Origin: CAZHJK01 sp964533275
GTDB lineage: Bacteria > Bacillota > Clostridia > Eubacteriales > Garciellaceae
DNA length: 64,000 nt
Direction: 5' to 3'
NCBI GenBank assembly: GCA_964533275.1
Contig: CAZHJK010000001.1
Span: forward strand, 169,320 to 233,319
The notes beneath the pieces are model-generated. The model ran no database searches, was not told where the DNA came from, and saw only the letters and a list, made by a program, of their open reading frames with translations. Below, piece after piece: positions 61,729 to 64,000 of this stretch. Numbering within the stretch: position 1 is the first letter of the stretch; every line of letters starts with the position of its first letter. Made by a program: the position numbers and the translations under genes.

Positions 61729-63555
61729 ATGGAACAAGTAAGAGAGGATATTAGAAATATAGCAATTATTGCCCATGTTGATCACGGTAAAACTACATTA
61801 GTGGATCAATTATTAAGACAAAGTGGTACCTTTAGGGAAAATCAGGTTGTCCAGGAAAGGGTAATGGATTCTAATGATATAGAAAGGGAAAGAGGTATTA
61901 CCATACTTTCTAAAAATACGGCTATTCGATATAAACACATTAAAATAAATATTATAGATACGCCTGGTCATGCAGATTTTGGTGGGGAAGTAGAGCGAGT
62001 ATTAAAAATGGTAGATGGCGTAGTTTTATTAGTGGATGCTTTTGAAGGCCCAATGCCTCAAACAAAATTTGTATTAAAAAAAGCATTAGAACTAGAATTA
62101 CCGGTTATTGTATGTATCAATAAAATAGATAGACCTGAAGCAAGACCAAATGAGGTAATAGACGAAGTATTAGACCTCTTTATAGAATTAGATGCGGATG
62201 AAAAACAATTGGAATGCCCATTCGTTTATGCTTCTGCTAAGGATGGTACAGCTTCCTTTGATATGAATAAACAAAATGATGATATGGAACCATTGTTTGA
62301 AACCATTATAAAACATATTCCTGCTCCGGTAGGTGATTTTAACGGACCTACACAAGTATTAGTTTCCACCATTGATTATGATAAGTATGTTGGTCGTATC
62401 GGTGTTGGTAAAGTAGAGAGAGGGGTTATTAATACCAATCAGGAAGCTGTTATTGTAAATGAACAAAACCCTGATCTTCATAAAAAAGTTAGAATAACAA
62501 AACTATTTGAATTTGAAGGTCTAAATAGAGTAGATGTTACCGAAGCAACAGTAGGTAGCATAGTGGCAGTTATGGGTATAGAGGGTATTCATATTGGTGA
62601 TACAGTGTGTGATGTTGAAAATCCAGAAACACTACCCTTTGTAAAGATTTCACAACCAACTATTGCAATGAATTTTTCAGTGAATGACAGTCCCTTTGCA
62701 GGACAGGAAGGAAAATTTGTAACCTCGAGACAACTAAGGGATAGATTATTTAGAGAATTACAAACCGATGTTAGTATAAAAATAGAGGAAACAGATACTG
62801 CAGACACCTTTAAGGTTTCAGGTAGAGGAGAGTTACATCTTTCTATATTAATTGAAAATATGAGAAGAGAAGGATATGAATTTCAGGTTTCCAAACCAGA
62901 GGTATTATATAAGATTGTTGATGGTAAGAAAAATGAACCTATGGAAATTGTTACTATTGATGTACCAGAGGATTTTATGGGATCAATTATTCAAAAGCTA
63001 GGAAGCAGAAAGGGAGAACTTTTAAATATGGTTCAATCTAAGGGTGGATATTCTAGATTAGAATTTTCTATTCCTGCTCGAGGTTTAATTGGTTATCGTT
63101 CTGAGTTTATGACAGATACAAAGGGAAATGGGATATTAAATTCTATATTTGATGGATATGCATTATATAAAGGAGAAATTCCCACAAGATCTCAGGGGTC
63201 ATTGGTAGCATCTGAAACTGGGGAATCTATAGCCTATGGAATGTTTAATGCTCAAGAAAGAGGTACATTATTTATCCATGCAGGCACTAAGGTATATGAA
63301 GGTATGGTAGTTGGTGAAAACGCAAGATCAGGAGACATAGAAGTAAATGTTTGTAAGAAGAAGCAGCTTACCAATGTTAGGGCTTCGGGATCAGATGATG
63401 CCCTTAAACTATCAACACCTACTATTTTTAGCCTGGAAGAGGCATTGGAATTTATTGATGATGATGAACTTGTAGAAATAACTCCAGAAAGTATTCGAAT
63501 TAGAAAAAGAATTTTAGATACTACAAAAAGAAAAAAAGTTGTAAATAGGAAATAA
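61729..63555 (+). CDS. typA: GTPase TypA/BipA
   Basis: This 608-residue translational GTPase acts on the ribosome, mainly in 50S assembly and stress or cold adaptation. GTPase motifs are AHVDHGKTTLVDQLL (G1), RGITI (G2), DTPGHADFGGEVERVL (G3), NKIDRPEARP (G4) and SAKDG (G5). Domains II, III and V of the EF-G type follow, and the C-terminal domain unique to BipA contains ETGESIAYGMFNAQERGTLFI and KKKQLTNVRASGSDDALKL. Start ATG 61729 behind AGTAGGAAAAAG. Confidence 0.96.
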   Translation: MEQVREDIRNIAIIAHVDHGKTTLVDQLLRQSGTFRENQVVQERVMDSNDIERERGITILSKNTAIRYKHIKINIIDTPGHADFGGEVERVLKMVDGVVLLVDAFEGPMPQTKFVLKKALELELPVIVCINKIDRPEARPNEVIDEVLDLFIELDADEKQLECPFVYASAKDGTASFDMNKQNDDMEPLFETIIKHIPAPVGDFNGPTQVLVSTIDYDKYVGRIGVGKVERGVINTNQEAVIVNEQNPDLHKKVRITKLFEFEGLNRVDVTEATVGSIVAVMGIEGIHIGDTVCDVENPETLPFVKISQPTIAMNFSVNDSPFAGQEGKFVTSRQLRDRLFRELQTDVSIKIEETDTADTFKVSGRGELHLSILIENMRREGYEFQVSKPEVLYKIVDGKKNEPMEIVTIDVPEDFMGSIIQKLGSRKGELLNMVQSKGGYSRLEFSIPARGLIGYRSEFMTDTKGNGILNSIFDGYALYKGEIPTRSQGSLVASETGESIAYGMFNAQERGTLFIHAGTKVYEGMVVGENARSGDIEVNVCKKKQLTNVRASGSDDALKLSTPTIFSLEEALEFIDDDELVEITPESIRIRKRILDTTKRKKVVNRK

Positions 63556-63597
63556 CAAATTGATTAACTTTTTAAAAACCTTATATTATAGTTGTTT

Positions 63598-63629
63598 AAC
63601 CGCCAGATTTTAATCTAGGCGGTTTTTGC
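63598..63629 (+). terminator. Intrinsic terminator after typA
   Basis: AACCGCC (63598-63604) and AGAT pair with ATCT and GGCGGTT (63618-63624), followed by TTTTTG. The same AACCGCC/GGCGGTT stem core recurs in the riboswitch terminator at 63963-63991. Confidence 0.85.
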
Positions 63630-63872
63630 TTTAGGATAAATAAAAATTATTTCTAGATTTAATATATATAAAAATAGGGTAGAAATAATAAAAATATAAG
63701 AATTAATATGAATATATATATTATAAAAATATGGAATATTTTAAATGTTTATTGTATAATAATACTTAATAGTAAAAATATTGAAATAATGGTTTAAAAA
63801 TGATTTTTTGGATAAAATAACAATAATAATCACAATAAAAAGTACTAATGATTTTCAATTTGCATACCTTTT
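63630..63872 (+). other. AT-rich gap before the second riboswitch
   Basis: No gene is visible. The promoter for the riboswitch transcript should lie in its right half; several TATAAT-like hexamers occur, for example near 63755-63760, but none can be chosen firmly. Confidence 0.35.
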
Positions 63873-63997
63873 AATGATAAAGGCAAACCATGGGAAACCC
63901 TGGGGCCGCAAAGTTGTGAATCTAAAATATATGGAGTATTTAGCCATATATCATGATTGTCTAACCGCCGAGAAGCTTATTCGAGGCGGTTTTTTGT
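63873..63997 (+). ncRNA. c-di-GMP-I-like (GEMM) riboswitch at the window edge
   Basis: The core is recognisable: AAAGGCAAACC, a CCATGG-GAAA-CCCTGG hairpin, GGGGCCGCAAAG, the TCTAAA receptor (63921-63926), a TATATGG/CCATATA stem (63928-63950) and TCATGATTGTCTAACCGCCG at the 3' end. The terminator AACCGCC/GGCGGTT (63963-63991) begins inside the aptamer's 3' strand and ends with TTTTTT, again predicting an ON switch. The usual ACGCAAAG reads CCGCAAAG, changing the position that in Vc2 (A47) stacks between the ligand's guanines. The controlled gene lies beyond the window. Confidence 0.8.
63963..63997 (+). terminator. Terminator of the second riboswitch
   Basis: AACCGCC (63963-63969) and GGCGGTT (63985-63991) pair with an AT-rich loop, then TTTTTTGTTTT. 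Confidence 0.85.
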
Positions 63998-64000
63998 TTT

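Noticed and set aside
1..64000. CRISPR arrays, tRNA, rRNA, insertion sequences, integrases
   Set aside because: I looked for regular spaced repeats, rRNA-like and tRNA cloverleaf patterns, and transposase-like proteins and saw none. A tRNAscan, Infernal or ISfinder run would settle this.

Overview
The window is about 64 kb of low-GC DNA that looks like the chromosome of an anaerobic, spore-forming member of the Clostridia. The signs are AT-rich intergenic DNA, AGGAGG-type ribosome binding sites with frequent TTG and GTG starts, an alpha/beta-type small acid-soluble spore protein, an NfnAB transhydrogenase, a ferredoxin-dependent 2-oxoacid oxidoreductase, Ptb/Buk enzymes and c-di-GMP-I riboswitches. 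Species cannot be fixed from sequence reading alone. I see no rRNA, tRNA, CRISPR array, transposase or phage gene.

Layout. 1-2.4 kb: nfnAB behind tandem Rex-like boxes. 2.4-9.2 kb: an amino-acid permease, then a two-component system with a MacB/FtsX-type ABC transporter whose permease gene carries one in-frame stop codon. 9.3-15 kb: a ptb-iorA-iorB-buk-hydroxyacid dehydrogenase cluster that reads as aryl-pyruvate fermentation. It contains an unusual 250-base run of hairpins between iorB and buk. 15-20.3 kb: a heterodimeric ABC exporter and a DbpA-type RNA helicase. 20.3-29.5 kb: singly transcribed genes for a spore protein, phenylacetate-CoA ligase, TcdA, a DUF3810 membrane protein, a LysM/G5/NlpC wall hydrolase, an aromatic amino-acid decarboxylase, a MATE exporter and CobO. 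29.5-38.1 kb: a complete histidine operon (hisZGDCBHAF-hisIE) with hisJ divergent. 38.3-43.1 kb: a full branched-chain amino-acid ABC transporter (livJHMGF). 43.3-52.1 kb: a surface glycan cluster with a kinase-dead-looking Wzz/BY-kinase fusion, a WecA-type initiating transferase, two GT4 enzymes, a Wzy/ligase-type protein, a long GNAT protein and a NodB deacetylase. 52.4-59.9 kb: a Flp/Tad pilus operon behind a c-di-GMP-I riboswitch. 59.9-64 kb: a phospholipase-C-like protein, a Cu/Zn superoxide dismutase with no ordinary start codon, a small membrane protein, typA, and a second c-di-GMP-I-like riboswitch at the window edge whose target gene lies outside.

How the parts work together. IorAB, Ptb and Buk can turn aromatic 2-oxoacids into aryl-acetates with ATP gain. 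The 2-hydroxyacid dehydrogenase can dispose of electrons by making aryl-lactates, PaaK can reactivate aryl-acetates, and NfnAB balances ferredoxin, NADH and NADPH. Rex-like operators before both nfnA and ptb suggest shared redox control. In the second half, glycan synthesis and the Tad pilus form a surface/adhesion block, with c-di-GMP as the likely signal for the pilus. In both riboswitches the terminator's 5' arm lies inside the aptamer's conserved 3' end, which predicts that ligand binding turns expression on.
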